A stretch of 64,000 bases of DNA from Cephalotus follicularis (GCA_001972305.1 BDDD01000318.1:372001-436000), one strand, 5' to 3'; shown: positions 1 through 11,210, counted from the first letter of the stretch. Numbers and translations: made by a program. Notes: a model not told the origin generated them from the letters alone.

Positions 1-972
1 AACAACCAAACAGAGCCAAAAGTCTGAAAACACAGCAAACTGCCTCACTTTCACGCTGCCGCACATGCGCCTCACGCGCCTGGAACCTGCAGTCTCGCCC
101 ACAGGCGCGTGCAAGACACGCGCTCGTCTCCTTCCTTCGCTTCGCACGACGCAGATCGGCTAATAATGGAAGTTGGCGCTACTGGTGATGACAGGAGACA
201 CCGACCACACAGAAGGACCGCCGGACCTCCAAGAGCCAATATCTGGTCTCCCCTGCCTGAGAAAACGTCACCGGTGGCCGGAAAAGAGATGGAAACCAGC
301 GGCGACTACACAACTGATCTCCTCCGTCCGGCAACGGTTGGACGCTGCACCACCTGGGAAAGAAACACTGTGAAGAGACGAGTTCAACCCTACCGGTCCG
401 AGCTTCTGACGTCAACGGAAACGGCCGGAATAGGAGCTCAAAGATTGCGGCTTTCCGACGCTTTAGGAAGCTTTTCCGGAGGATTCCGGCACCGGTTCAG
501 AAAACCAACACCACCAGCAGGTTCCTCTCGTCGAGGCACCCAAGATCCATACCTCGTTTGCCTCAAACGGTGACCGGAGCAAAAAGTTACCTTTTTGGAC
601 CGTTTTACCCCTGACGTGAATAATGTCCAAACTGCCCCTATCGCGGAACAGCCCAATTGCACGTAAAACGAGACGATCCACTACTCACCAGTAATCTCTC
701 AAAATCAGAAAAAGCACTTTGATTAATGCTTCAAGATTGTTTAGGTATTTATCTGTATTAAGAGAGGTTAGTGTATATGACTTGAAGCATTACACCCTTT
801 GTATCAAGTGTGGAATACTCCGCAGTGTTGCCTCCAGCTAGCACACTTATATTTATACTAGAGTTTCACCTTATTATGGGTTCTAGTCCAGATAGACCCA
901 AATCTTAGTTCTTTACTTATTGGGCTTATATTAAAACATATTATTAGATACCCAAGTATCCAACAGTAAGTT
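1..972. other. Unclassified repeat-like segment, no gene recognised
   Basis: The first 650 bases are GC- and CpG-rich. They hold a 154-codon open frame (109-573) with other frames open on both strands and no domain I recognise, so I do not call a gene. From about 700 the sequence turns AT-rich, with a TATA-like stretch near 850 and an end resembling an LTR terminus (CCAACA near 966). It could be the edge of an old LTR element whose other end lies outside the window, but I found no primer-binding site or target duplication. Confidence 0.3.
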
Positions 973-1750
973 CTATAACTTTTCTTATTGATAAAGGTGT
1001 ATGATCATGCATTTCTTTTTCATAAATTTCGGGTTCAAGAAGAAGTGGTTAAGGGGATGAATTATCCTTGTATAATGGGTGATAGCTTAAAAGTTGAAAT
1101 GTTTTTTTTTTTACTTCTGTGGGAAAGGCTTTTCTTTTCTTTTATTTTTTTTTTCCTATTTATGGGTGGATGGTTGGAAATACTGTCACGGCATCAGCAG
1201 CATAGGCCAACTAGGACCCTTGAATTGAGTGCAGCAAATGAATGCCTTTACCATTGAACCTGCTTTACTGGTGGTCAAATTATTTTGTAAAATCTAGTTC
1301 TAACGCTTACTGATGAAATATTTAATTGACAGGAAATACATTTGGTTTGAATTGTTTAAGTTTTTTTTATTGGGTATACCTTTTATGCTTTAAGTCAGTT
1401 TTTGAGTTCTTTATATGGACTTGTTGGGTGACCCGCTGTTATCATGAATTGTTTTTGCTCCTGATCGGAGAGAAAGATAAAGTCTGTCTTCGTAAGGGTT
1501 CTGAGTAACCTCTGAGGCATCTTAGTTTTTTTTATGATTATGATCACGAATCTGTGAAAGCTTTTGTCTGTCAAAATTGGATTGAAGCTGAAAGAGTGCT
1601 CTCCCTTTCTTGGGATTTCAAATTGTCACAAGTGGATAAATTTTACCATGAATTCCCCATCCCCCTTGTGCCCCCCTAACTCTTCTCGTACTTATCTGGA
1701 TATAATATACCTTCCTGCAAACTTTTCATGTAGTAACTCATAAATTGCAG
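973..1750. other. AT-rich non-coding stretch, probably a NUP160 intron
   Basis: There is no credible reading frame here; poly-T runs interrupt it near 1100-1160. It ends in a pyrimidine-rich tract and the acceptor AAATTGCAG just before the NUP160 exon at 1751, so it is best read as intron. I did not find the preceding NUP160 exon. Confidence 0.4.
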
Positions 1751-1858
1751 GAAAAGTACAAAGGCTTCCATGATAGATTACCAGTGATAGTTGCTGAAAC
1801 CCTTCTCTGTGCAGATCCTCAGATTGAGTTGCCTCTTTGGCTGGTTAACATGTTCAAG
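1751..1858 (+). pseudogene. NUP160: NUP160 (nuclear pore outer-ring nucleoporin), internal exon near the 3' end
   Basis: This is an exact 36-codon exon with acceptor AAATTGCAG before it and donor GTAATT after it. Its translation runs EKYKGFHDRLPVIVAETLLC through PQIELPLWLVNMFK, which I recognise as the conserved C-terminal region of plant NUP160. NUP160 is a scaffold subunit of the Nup107-160 outer-ring complex, needed for mRNA export. The exon itself has no stop. It is called a pseudogene because the next coding exon is split by a solo LTR and the final exons were not found. The upstream gene could still be expressed as a C-terminally truncated protein. Recognition is by family knowledge, not by a search. 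Confidence 0.82.
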
Positions 1859-2333
1859 GTAATTTTCCACCTTACATGTCATGTTCTGCATGACTTACTT
1901 TGATATTAGATGAAGCCACGTTGTAATGCCAAATATTACTTAGTTGCCCATCAAAAATATATGAGGGCATCTTCAGTGATTGCCCCCTCCTTTCTTTTTT
2001 CTCTTTCATTTTTTTACTTTAACGAATTAGATTCTTATGGACAGAAGTGTAACATTGAGCTAAAAGACCAAAACCTGTGAGATTTGAAGATTTTCCCTTA
2101 AGCCCAAAAAGAGGCCAGGAAAGTAATACACATCAGATATTTTATTTTAAGTTTTTATTTAAAGAAAAATAGAAACTGGAAGACCATCAAGAATACATTA
2201 ATTTCTTGGTAGCTAGTCTCGTCAAAGCTAGGAGAACTATTTTTGGAGAGCTTTTTTGCAACTATACTGTGTCTTACACTGTTGATACAGAAATCCTTCT
2301 CTCAACAGTATCCTACGTGGAAGACTTTAATTT

Positions 2334-3245
2334 GTTAAGAGAAACGCTCGCAATGGATGCCTGGGAGGAAGAGGTCGATCTGTAATTCCTGCACAAGGTA
2401 ACAAACTGGTGGAAGGTCCAGGAGGTTGTTCTCCCGGGGACACTCCGACGCTCAAGTTAGACAATGTGCAAAGGGTTTAAGGTTCTTTGCAATGAAAAAA
2501 TGGCTGACCTTTGATTTGTGTTTGATTATGATATTTATAGGATCAGTTTGTAACTGTCTGAGCGTGAAAAACGGAGGTGATGGCTATCCCCTAAGGAAAT
2601 TCCGAGGATCTCGGGATTTCCCTTATCTCCACCTGAATTATGGCCTCTTTCCTTGCTGGTAGTTATCCTTATCTTATCTTCTATATTTGGAAGAGAAGGA
2701 TCCCTGGAATGTAGGCTAACTTCGTGGCCTTATCCCATAAGTGAGAAAAGGGTCCTCTGTAACAGGGCCGCCGAGGAAGGCGAACAATAGAGAGGTTGCT
2801 GAGGTAGTCAGCCCCTTGTTTTCAAGGTCTTCTCCGTCCATAGACTTATGCTTGTAATGGTTGGTTATCTGCTATGTAGCCGAGGAGGTCCTCGACACTG
2901 GTGCTTCCGAAGGTGTCCTCGGCCCTGACGCCGAGGAGAGTGATCTTTGCATAGCCGCTACGGGATGGGTCCTCGGCACTTATGCCGAGGAGGAATTCTC
3001 CTTATGTTACTGTTTTCTTGGTTAACAAGCTTCCTCTGCTCACGGTTCACCAACTGTTGAACTACTTGGATAGCTGGCTGTGTTTGGGAAGGACACGTAT
3101 TGTTTTCGATTTAACTCAATTTTTCCCATATCATACACTAACATTCCTTACTTGCACTTTTAATATACTTATATTAAAAAATTAAATAAAGAAGCAGCCA
3201 AGGTAGTATGTTTTATTCTTACATCTACCATATCATGGTATCAGA
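2334..3245 (+). repeat. LTR-like remnant inside the NUP160 intron
   Basis: The intron 1859-3335 is mostly unique-looking AT-rich DNA, but this part is different. It has a CTCCGACGCTCAAGTTAG stretch typical of plant LTRs and several self-complementary CCTCGGC/GCCGAGG blocks (2760-3000). At 3236-3245 it ends in TGGTATCAGA, which matches the start of a tRNA-iMet primer-binding site. I could not fix the 5' end (TGTTAAG at 2334 is one choice) or find a target duplication, so family and borders are uncertain. Confidence 0.4.
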
Positions 3246-3567
3246 CAAATTCCACATAAGTTGATATTTTATCTTGATTATGGAGCACCTTGCCTTCTCA
3301 ACGTGGAATTAATTCAGTTTCATGGATTTTAACAGGATGGCCAAAGGGAAGGGATTCGGGGGATGACTGGCCAAGAATCAAGTCCTGCCGCCTTGTTTCG
3401 ACTATATGTTGACTATGGTCGATATACAGAAGCTACAAATCTTTTGCTTTGTTGACTCTTTAGTCTCAATCAAATGTTTTAATGATTACAAATTTGCATT
3501 TAACTTTGTTGCTTAATGTGCAAGATATTAGAAAGTTTCGCAAAAGGCAAAAATCATCTGCAGGGCA

Positions 3568-3990
3568 AAGACATCGACCTTCAAGAAAATACATCGACGT
3601 CAGTACAAAAGACATCGATCCCTATAAGGAAGACATCGACGTCTTAAGGTGCAAAAGTTACAGGTCAAAATTGATTGATCACATCGATCCTTTCTCGTGA
3701 AGACATCGACGTCCATGAAAAGAAGTCGATCCCTTTCCATAGACATCGACGCCTTTCTAGACCTATCTGCAATTCCTAGAAAAGACATCGACCCCTATAG
3801 AAGAAGTCGATGTGATGCTCATAGCTTCAAATGCCTGGACATATTCCCAGAAAAGACATCGACGTCTTTAAAAAGACATCGACGTCTTTTTAAATGGATT
3901 GACCCGGGAAACATGGAACGGGTAGTAAACGCACTTACAACGGCTAGTAACAGTCAAAGACATCGACGCCTTTATGAAGACATCGACGTC
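3568..3990 (+). repeat. Clustered GACATCGACGYC motif array in the solo LTR
   Basis: About fourteen copies of a 10-12-base unit with consensus GACATCGACGYC occur at irregular 15-80-base spacing. They start near 3569, 3592, 3609, 3631, 3680, 3702, 3724, 3742, 3783, 3805, 3855, 3874, 3958 and 3978. The spacers do not repeat. Many copies carry the bZIP-like core GACGTC. Related arrays occur in other elements of this window. Confidence 0.8.
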
Positions 3991-4084
3991 TTTCTGCCAG
4001 CAGAGACAAAAACAAAACTGCATCAACACATTTTTATATCCAATATGCCCAAGACTTTTGCAACGGCTATAATCTGAAGAAAGC

Positions 4085-4092
4085 TATAAATA
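4085..4092 (+). promoter_or_regulatory. TATA-like box of the solo LTR
   Basis: TATAAATA lies just downstream of the motif array, where an LTR promoter would be expected. It is a sequence match only; no expression evidence is available. Confidence 0.4.
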
Positions 4093-4699
4093 CAAGCAAA
4101 GAAACAAGATTAAGTAGACTTTGAGATTTCGATTTCGATTATCCAACACCCAAGCTAAACTTGCACATCTACAAAGAGAAGAACATCAAGCTTTTGTTTA
4201 CACTTTCATATCCAAAGCTTGTAACTAAGCTATAACTTTCATATCCAACATTTGAGAGGTTACTTGTAAACACAAACTATCTTTACAAATCCTTCTTTGT
4301 AAAAATGGTGTTAAAACCCTTGGTGAGAATTTAGAGGGGAGTGAACCCTTGTAAGGTGTTTGATTGATTTGCACCCGGAACCCAAAATCAAGTGTTAGGT
4401 GGTTTTCTTTGATTTGCACCCGTAAGCCGAAAATCAAAGGTTGCTAGTGGATTCTAGTGAAAACTCAAGAGGTTCTTGAGAAAGTGGACGTAGGTACGGA
4501 TTTGCCGAACCACTATAAATTTCGTTTGCACACTCTCTATCCCTTATCTCTTTACTTACAAGTATTATATTTGTTCTTGTGATTGTTTAGCTTCATAGTC
4601 TTAATTTGTTATTTCCGCAAACAAATTACTTGTTCATTTAAGGTTGCCATACATATAGGTTCCAACATGCTTGAGTACATAGAGTCATTTGCAATGGTG

Positions 4700-5214
4700 G
4701 TAAGATGCAATGTCTCCCTGTTATTTGAATTTTCTGGCTAACATAAATTCATCAGATTTTTTGCTGGAGTGTTTGTTTAATCGAGGATACTTCCTTTTTT
4801 TAAAAATAATCCCCTTGATCTCTCCCATAAGTAAGCTTCCTCCACTTGAGTTGAACTCAAAACTCCTTTCAGAAAGGAAATTACCCCTTGCCCGCAAGTT
4901 GTTGGAGTATAATTTTCATTAAGGGCGTGCCTTCTTACTCTTGTCGGAGTCTTCTTGTAGAAAAATATCCATTTATATGTCCACTTGGAAGTGCTATTGA
5001 GTGCAATCTTATTCTGCTCTCACAATATCTGAGAAGATATAGGTAGTGGCATTAGGATGAGCTTTTAAAAGTCCTTAGCTATAACAACCCCGACCTTTCA
5101 GCCAGAAGCCACAGAGTAGGATCACATTTGTCAGAGCTAGATGAATAATTAATTAAAACTTTCATCTTTTCGATTTTACACTCTGCATAATAACAAGTTG
5201 CCCTTGTGGATGTG
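4700..5214. other. Non-coding, NUP160 intron remnant
   Basis: This starts with the donor of the split NUP160 exon and runs to the LTR at 5215. No exon with the expected NUP160 C-terminus and no other gene is visible. Confidence 0.4.
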
Positions 5215-6184
5215 TGTTAGACCCGTGAGCGCGGCACGGGCTGGAAAGATGTGGTGGCACCTTGCACCCATGTTGGCCAGGAGGATATAGGCAGGGGCCT
5301 ATGATCATGCAAGGTGATATAAGCTTGGTTGACACGCAGGCAGGCATGATGCGGCAGGGGCGCGCATCATGCACACAGCAGTCTGGCATTGCGCAGCAGG
5401 CGCGCGCAAGGTGCAAGGCCTAGCACGAAAAAGACCAGGAATGTTACGTGGCTTGGGCAGACAATGTGCGGGGTGAGCAAGGCACTTGTGCGGCAGGGGC
5501 GTGCAATGTGCGGGGCGAGCCAAGACCTGGGCGTGGCAGGTGCGCGCATTGTGCGAGCGAGACGCACATCATGCGGAAGACGTCAAGCGGTGCGCAGCAG
5601 GTGTGCGTAGCATGCAGGACGTGGTGTAGGCTGGTTGCTCATGAATTTAAGCTGGCACTAGCACGAGCTGGGCAGTAGAGATGGCTTAGGACAGTGGCAC
5701 ATGTTGTGCACATGTAGGCTGAGACAAGGGCAGTTACCAAGCCCACTACCTGGCAGTTACCAAGCATTATGGGAGCATTTCTAGGGCATTTCAGCATGTG
5801 GCTGATTGGCTCAAGGCACACACTCGGGCAGGAGCATCTTGGTGGCAGTTGGAGAGAGTTCCAACAATGCCTAGCAGTTGGGGATGTCAACTGCCTGGAC
5901 AGGTGGCAGCCTTGCACCTGTCCAGACCTTATTTGGTGCTTGTGGCTTAAATATGGGGCTGGTAGGCTCTAAAGTGTGTGTGAGAATTGTGAGTGATCCT
6001 TTGTAATTAAAGAGTGAAATAGCAAAGGTTGGAGGGTGTTCTCCTCTGCAAATTCGTGTGCATAATCCCTAAAAATTAAATAACCTCATATAGTGTGTGC
6101 TGTATGGAGGTTGGCTGAAGCCAACATAGAGTGTGTTGGTGCCATCACTTGGCAAAGTTTATAAACGGAAATTGCCCTGTGACA
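5215..6184 (+). mobile_element. Chromovirus LTR, plus orientation
   Basis: The LTR runs from TGTTAGACCC to CCCTGTGACA, 970 bp, and is followed at once by a tRNA-iMet primer site and a gag frame, so it acts as a 5' LTR. Its first half is built from degenerate GCGC-rich units (about 5330-5630). A TTAAATATGG TATA-like stretch lies near 5945. The same sequence recurs inverted at 7031-7843. No 5-bp duplication could be matched at the far side, because the element is rearranged. Confidence 0.82.
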
Positions 6185-6187
6185 ATT

Positions 6188-6199
6188 TGGTATCAGAGC
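6188..6199 (+). other. Primer-binding site, tRNA-iMet
   Basis: TGGTATCAGAGC, three bases after the LTR end, is complementary to the 3' end of plant initiator tRNA-Met and primes minus-strand synthesis. Confidence 0.85.
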
Positions 6200-6215
6200 G
6201 TCGTTGCTCGTAAAC

Positions 6216-6921
6216 ATGGTCGGAGGAACTTCGGGTGACACAATCAAAGATAGGGTGGCGAGGTTAGAACTTCTGGTGTGGGTGCCTCATCCAGAGTATT
6301 CGGATTCGGTGTTTTCGCATGTCGGAGATTTGCATTCTGTCGGGGTAACGTTGCAGGAGTCTCTTACCCTTCTTTCGACAGAAAGTAATGCGAGATTCAT
6401 TGAGTTAGCAAGCGATGTTGGTCGGTTGACGGAGACTTTCAAATCTGCTGTGGAGGATCTACAAGCAGAAATCATGGTGGTGAAGATGGCCATTCGTGGT
6501 CAAGGAGTTGCTGCAGAAACTCCTTCGAAAGTGAAGTTGCCGGAACCAAAATCCTTTGCTGGTACACGAAGTGCTAAGGATTTGGAAAACTTTTTGTGGG
6601 ATATGGAGCAATACTTCAAGGCTGCTCGTATTCCGGAAGGAGAAAAAGTTACGATCACTAGCATGTACTTAACCGGAGACGCTAAACTCTGGTGGAGAAC
6701 TCGAATGGATGATGACGAAAATGATTCTGGGCGTGCCAAAATTGAATTGTGGGAGACCTTGAAAAAAGAGTTGAAGGATCAATTCCTTCCTTGCAACACA
6801 GCCTGGGTTGCACGTGACCAGTTGAAGAAATTGAGACAAACTGGTACGGTGAGGGATTATGTGAAACAATTCAGTTCGTTGATGCTTGACATCAAGAACA
6901 TGCCGGATGATGACAAGCTGT
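6216..6921 (+). pseudogene. gag: Ty3/gypsy gag, 3'-truncated by a foldback
   Basis: The frame starts at the first ATG after the primer site (MVGGTSGDTIKDRVARLELL). It contains the Retrotrans_gag core: LENFLWDMEQYFKAA, the ITSMYLTGDAKLWWRTR motif and LKDQFLP, then LRQTGTVRDYVKQFSSLMLD. Gag forms the virus-like particle. After the DDDKLF residues, sense sequence ends at 6921 and the frame runs into the inverted copy of itself, stopping at 6947. The zinc knuckle and everything downstream are missing on this strand. It has no internal stop before the foldback. Confidence 0.82.
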
Positions 6922-7034
6922 TCAACGAACTGAATTGTTTCACATAATCCCTCACCGTACCAGTTTGTCTCAATTTCTTCAACTGGTCACGTGCAACCCA
7001 GGCTCTGTTGCAAGGGAGGAATTGATCCTTCAAC
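6770..7034. repeat. 113-bp inverted repeat (foldback) within gag
   Basis: The left arm 6770-6882 and right arm 6922-7034 are near-perfect reverse complements with a 39-base loop (6883-6921). Only a few mismatches are visible. The right arm is antisense gag and joins directly to an inverted, truncated LTR. The shared bases CAAC at 7031-7034 look like microhomology at the join. Confidence 0.88.
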
Positions 7035-7843
7035 CTTTGTTATTTCACTATTTAATTACAAAGGATCACTCACAATTCAGTACACAATTCTCACACCAGC
7101 CCCATATTTAAGCCACAAGCACCAAATAAGGTCTGGACAGGTGCAAGGCTGCCACCTGTCCAGGCACTTGACATCTCCAACAGCTAGGCATTGTTGGAAC
7201 TCTCTCCAACTGCCACCAAGATGCTCCTGCCCGAGTGTATGTCTTGAGCCAATCAGCCACATGCTGAAATGCCCTAGAAATGCTCCCATAATGCTTGGTA
7301 ACTGCCAGGTAGTGGGCTTGGTAACTGCCATTGTCTCAGCCTGCATTTGCACAACATGTGCCACTGTCCTAAGCCATCTCTGCTGCCCAACTTGTGCTAG
7401 TGCCAGCTTAAATTCATGAGCAACCAGCCTACACTACGTCCTGCATGCTACGCACACCTGCTGCGCACCGCTTGACGTCTTCCGCATGATGAGCGTCTCG
7501 CTCGCACAAAGCGCGCACCTGCCGTGCCCAGGTCTTGGCTTGCCCCGCACATTGCACGCCCCTGCCGCACAAGTGCCTTGCTCACCCCGCACATTGTCTG
7601 CCCAAGCCACGCAACATTCTTGGTCTGTTTCGTGCCAGGCCTTGCACCTTGCGCGTTCCTGCCGCGCAATGCCAGACTGCTGTGTGCATGATGCGCGCCC
7701 CTGCCGCATCATGCCTGCCTGCGTGCCAACCAAGCTTATATCACCTTGCATGATCATAGGCCCCTGCCTATATCCTCCTGGCCAACATGGGTGCAAGGTG
7801 CCACCACATGTTGCCAGCCCGTGCCGCACTCACGGGTCTAACA
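7031..7843 (-). mobile_element. Inverted chromovirus LTR, missing its 3' end
   Basis: On the minus strand it starts TGTTAGACCCGTGAG (at 7843) right after a polypurine tract, so it is the 3' LTR of the minus-strand pol at 7857-11117. It matches the plus LTR at 5215-6184 closely but stops after the CAAAGGTTG region, about 145 bp short of the LTR end, and joins antisense gag. Degenerate GCGC-rich units occupy about 7450-7730. Confidence 0.82.
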
Positions 7844-7856
7844 AACCACCCCCACC
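7844..7856 (-). other. Polypurine tract
   Basis: On the minus strand this reads GGTGGGGGTGGTT immediately before the LTR start, the usual primer for plus-strand synthesis. The same tract precedes the LTRs at 40018, 47751 and 57669. Confidence 0.75.
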
Positions 7857-9257
7857 AGTTGAACCCAACGTCCTCGTTGGTAGGGAGTCTAGGTACTGTT
7901 TCACAACACTCTCAAACTGCCACAAAGTCACATCCCTTTCCCAGCTTGCTTTGGATTCCGGTAATCCCTTCCATTTCACCAAAAATTATGTCCTCCTATT
8001 TTTCTTGCTTTGGCCAAGTGTTCGATGCTCTAGAATGCAATCAACATCTTGATCAAATTGTTTTCTAATAACAGGGGGAGCTCGACGTGCTTGCTTCCTT
8101 GAAGCATCAACTAGACCTTTGTGAAAAGGCTTTAAGAAGCTAACATGAAACGTGGGATGCACTTTCAATCTATCCGGCAATTTCAGTTTGTAAGCAACAT
8201 TACCAACTTTCTTCGTAATTTCAAACGGTCCGTCAAATCTTGGAATTAATCCTCGATGTACCGTCTTGCTGCTTATTTTCTTCCAAATTTGGGGAGTCAG
8301 TTTCAACATCACTTGATCACCCACAGAAAATTCCAAAGGCCTCCGCCCTTGGTTAGCATATTTCTTCATCCTTCGACTAGCCTTAGCCAAACTGTCCCTT
8401 GCCTCTTGGAACAACTCCTGTTTGGAACTAGCGAACCTATATGCGGCAGGACATGCACTACCTGCCCCTTGCTTCACCACCTCATGTGGAGTCAAAGGCT
8501 GCTGCCCATATACTAGTTCAAAAGGACTCTTACCCGTTGCCGAAGACTCATGCAGATTGTAACAAAATTGGGCACTATCCAACAAGATCACCCAATTTTT
8601 CTGACTTGCACACACATAATGTCGTAAATACTCCTCTAACAAAGCATTTATACGCTCTGTTTGGCCATCCGTTTGAGGATGATTGGCAGTGGAAAACTTC
8701 AATTCCGAGCCCATCATATTGAACAAGGCTGTCCAAAACCGTCCGGTAAACCGAGTATCCCGATCACTAATAATGTCTTTCGGCAGCCCAAAATATTTTA
8801 CCACAAACTTGTAAAATAATTCAGCTGCATCTTCAGCTGTACACGTGAGTGGAGCGGCAACAAATATAGCATACTTAGAGCAACGATCGACTGTGACCAT
8901 AATCGAACCCATACCTTCGAATTTTGGCAATCCCGTAATGAAATCCATGGAGACAGACACCCAAGGCTTTTCTGGAATCGGCAGGGGTTGTAGTAATCCC
9001 GCTGCCTTCCTCCGCTCAGTCTTGTCTTGCTGACATACTAAACAAGACTTCATATATGCCTCAATCTCACTCTCCATCTTAGGACAACAGTATGATTTGC
9101 TCAAGAGTGCCAACATACGCTGCCTTCCCGGATGCCCAGCCCATACGGAATCATGAGTCTCTCTAAGTAACTCCCGCCTTAGTCCTGCACCACGAGGAAC
9201 ATAAAGCACACCACCCAAACCATATAATAGGTCATCCTCAACCCAATATTTACTCAC
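7857..9257 (-). pseudogene. pol: Chromovirus integrase and chromodomain
   Basis: The minus-strand frame 9257-7986 has the zinc-binding start (HDSVWAGHPGRQRML, then CLVCQQDK), the DDE core (SMDFITGLPK, DRCSKYAIF, DIISDRDTRF, NHPQTDGQTERIN) and the C-terminal FEITKKVGNVAYKLKLP segment. One TAA breaks the chromodomain, which continues as FLVKWKGLPESKASWERD to about 7885. Integrase inserts the cDNA; the chromodomain is thought to steer insertion to modified histones. It follows PR-RT-RH in the same orientation, separated by in-frame stops. Apart from the stop it looks fairly fresh. Confidence 0.85.
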
Positions 9258-11117
9258 AACTCCTTCCCTGACTTGCTACAACAAATTCTGATATTCGCAA
9301 TCGGATTGCCCGATAACACGAATTTTGTTGAGGAAGTCTGATTCCAGCACAGTGATCGCAGCCACGATCTCCTCAACATGCTTCCAACTCAAAGCGTCCG
9401 CAACCTGGTTATGCCGGCCAGGTTTGTGTTAACACACAAAGTCATATTCCTGCAAGAACTCCTGCCATCTTGCTTGTTTGGGAGAGAGTTTCTTCTGTGT
9501 TTTGAAAAATGTGTTTGCTACGTTGTCCGTTATCACCACGAATTTTGTTCCCAGGAGATACACACGCCATACGTGCAAGCAATGCACTACTGCCGTCATC
9601 TCTTTTTCATGTATTGAATACCTCATTTCTGCCCCATTTAATTTTCGGCTTTCATAGGCCACTGGATGTCCCTCCTGGACCAGCACACCTCCAATAGCTT
9701 TATCCGAAGCATCTGTATGCACCTCAAAGGGTAAGTCAAAACAAGGCAATCGTAACACAGATTCATTCGAAACAGCGATTTTCAATTTTTTGAAAGCATC
9801 TTCACAGCCCACCGTCCAATCCCATTTCTGCTCCTTCTTCAGCAGATCGATCAATGAAGCAACTTTCTTTGAATATCCCCGAATAAACTTGCGATAGTAA
9901 TTGGCAAGACCAAGGAAAGACCGCAACTCAGCCACCTTGGTAGGAGCTGACCAGTCAATGATAGCAGCGACTTTCCGCTTATCCATCCGCACCTGCCCAC
10001 AACTGATTACATGACCAAGGAACATTATTTCCGAACAAGCAAACTCACATTTCTCTATCTTCACATACAGTTGGTGTTCCCTTAACCGGCCGAACACTAA
10101 CCGTAAATGCAACAAGTGATCCTCAAGGGACTCACTATAAATCACAATGTCATCGAGATAAACCATCACAAAGCAATCAATATAGTCATGAAAAACGTCA
10201 TTCATTAAGTTACAAAAAGTCGCTGGTGCGTTGGTAAGACCGAAAGGCATTACCAAAAATTCATACGAACCATACCTTGTAACACATGTCGTTTTCCCCT
10301 CATCTCCACTAGCAATCCGAACCTGCCAGTAACCTGACCTTAAATCCAGTTTAGTAAAGATGGAAGCTCTGGACAACCTATCAAATAAATCAGCAACCAA
10401 CGGAATTGGATATTTATTTTTGACCGTCACTTTGTTTAACGCACGATAGTCTACACACATGCGTAAGGAACCATTTGACTTTTTCTGAAATAATACGGGG
10501 GCACCATATGGGGCTTTAGAGGGCTGAATAAACCCTGAATCCAGCAAGTCCTTCAACTGACTTCTAAGCTCCGCAAGCTCCAATGGTGACATCCGATAAG
10601 GTGCCTGGGCAGGAGGATTCGAACCAGGGACTATATCAATTCTATGATCAATTGCACGGCGGGGTGGAAGGACTCGAGGCAGCTCCCTGGGCATAACATC
10701 CGCAAATTCCTTCAACAATTCAGGTACCTCATCCGCTACTTCCACAACAACATCAGGTTTGAGCTCAACCAAAGCTGCAATATATGTTGTTTCCCCTCTC
10801 CGTAAACCGTCACTAATTTGCATTGCAGACAACATAGTGTTCTTCCCCTTGTTTCCGCAACTGTGGTCCTCCATCGTATTTCTAGAAACAAAACAAGGCT
10901 GATTTTGGTCCACAAACATCAAGCCCTTCAAATGAGGCATAGGGACTGCCTTATTTCGCACCAGAAAATCAATCTCAAAAATGACATCGAAATCATCCAG
11001 CGGAACTATCATCAAGTTCAACTGGCCCTTCCAAGCGCCTACTTGCAAAGGGACATCACGTGCCACGCCTTGCACAGGCCGTGCATCGGCATTAACGGCC
11101 TTTATCTTACTGGTGTG
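9258..11117 (-). pseudogene. pol: Chromovirus protease remnant, reverse transcriptase and RNase H
   Basis: The minus-strand frame contains the end of the retropepsin region ([28 protein letters not shown]), RT ([51 protein letters not shown], the catalytic VYLDDIV box) and RNase H ([36 protein letters not shown]). It is open for more than 560 codons to 9429. Stops between 9258 and 9428 then separate it from integrase. The 5' side is cut at about 11117, so the protease DTGA motif and gag are missing. Confidence 0.85.
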
Positions 11118-11210
11118 ACCTAGTAGGAAACTGTTGCATCGGCATTGAGTGTTGCGCCGCACCGACCTTTTGCAATATAACTACTTCTGTGACCTAGTAG
11201 GAAACTGTTG
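11114..11210 (+). repeat. 23-bp direct duplication at the right edge of the rearranged element
   Basis: Bases 11114-11136 and 11188-11210 are identical over 23 positions (starting TGTGACCTAG) and flank 51 bp of unplaced sequence. The first copy abuts the broken pol; the second continues into host-like DNA upstream of NFXL1. This looks like a repair or filler junction rather than an LTR target duplication. Confidence 0.75.

Larger units (their letters stand above)
3450..4667 (+). mobile_element. Solo LTR (copia-like) inserted in NUP160 coding sequence
   Basis: The element begins TGTTGACTCT and ends GGTTCCAACA, giving a 5-bp inverted terminus TGTTG/CAACA. It is flanked by the 5-bp duplication TGCTT (3445-3449 and 4668-4672). 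It is 1218 bp long and carries no gag, pol or primer site, so it fits a solo LTR left by LTR-LTR recombination. It contains a dense array of GACATCGACGTC-like units (3568-3990) and a TATA-like box at 4085-4092, followed by a GATTTGCACCC duplication near 4368-4422. Assignment to copia is inferred from the termini only. Confidence 0.85.
3336..4699 (+). pseudogene. NUP160: NUP160 exon split by a solo LTR
   Basis: The exon starts after the acceptor TTTTAACAG and reads 38 codons to 3449, including GMTGQESSPAALFRLYVDYG and RYTEATNLLL. It resumes at 4673 with EYIESFAMV before the donor GTAAGA at 4700. Both halves match consecutive residues of plant NUP160. Skipping 3450-4672 (the LTR plus one TGCTT copy) gives one 141-bp exon in frame with the exon at 1751-1858. 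As it stands, translation entering the LTR reads one Cys codon and then TGA at 3453-3455, cutting off the C-terminus. The remaining 3' exons are not in 4700-5214 and may have been lost to the rearranged retroelement beyond. Confidence 0.82.

Noticed and set aside
109-573. 154-codon open frame near the left end
   Set aside because: GC-rich DNA with frames open on both strands, no recognised domain and no splice or start context.
3568-3990. CRISPR-like array
   Set aside because: Units are 10-12 bases, spacing irregular, units degenerate, and it lies inside a plant LTR.
5305-5567. Ala/Cys/Pro-rich frames in the LTR, repeated at 7448-7829
   Set aside because: Shadow frames of LTR repeat units.
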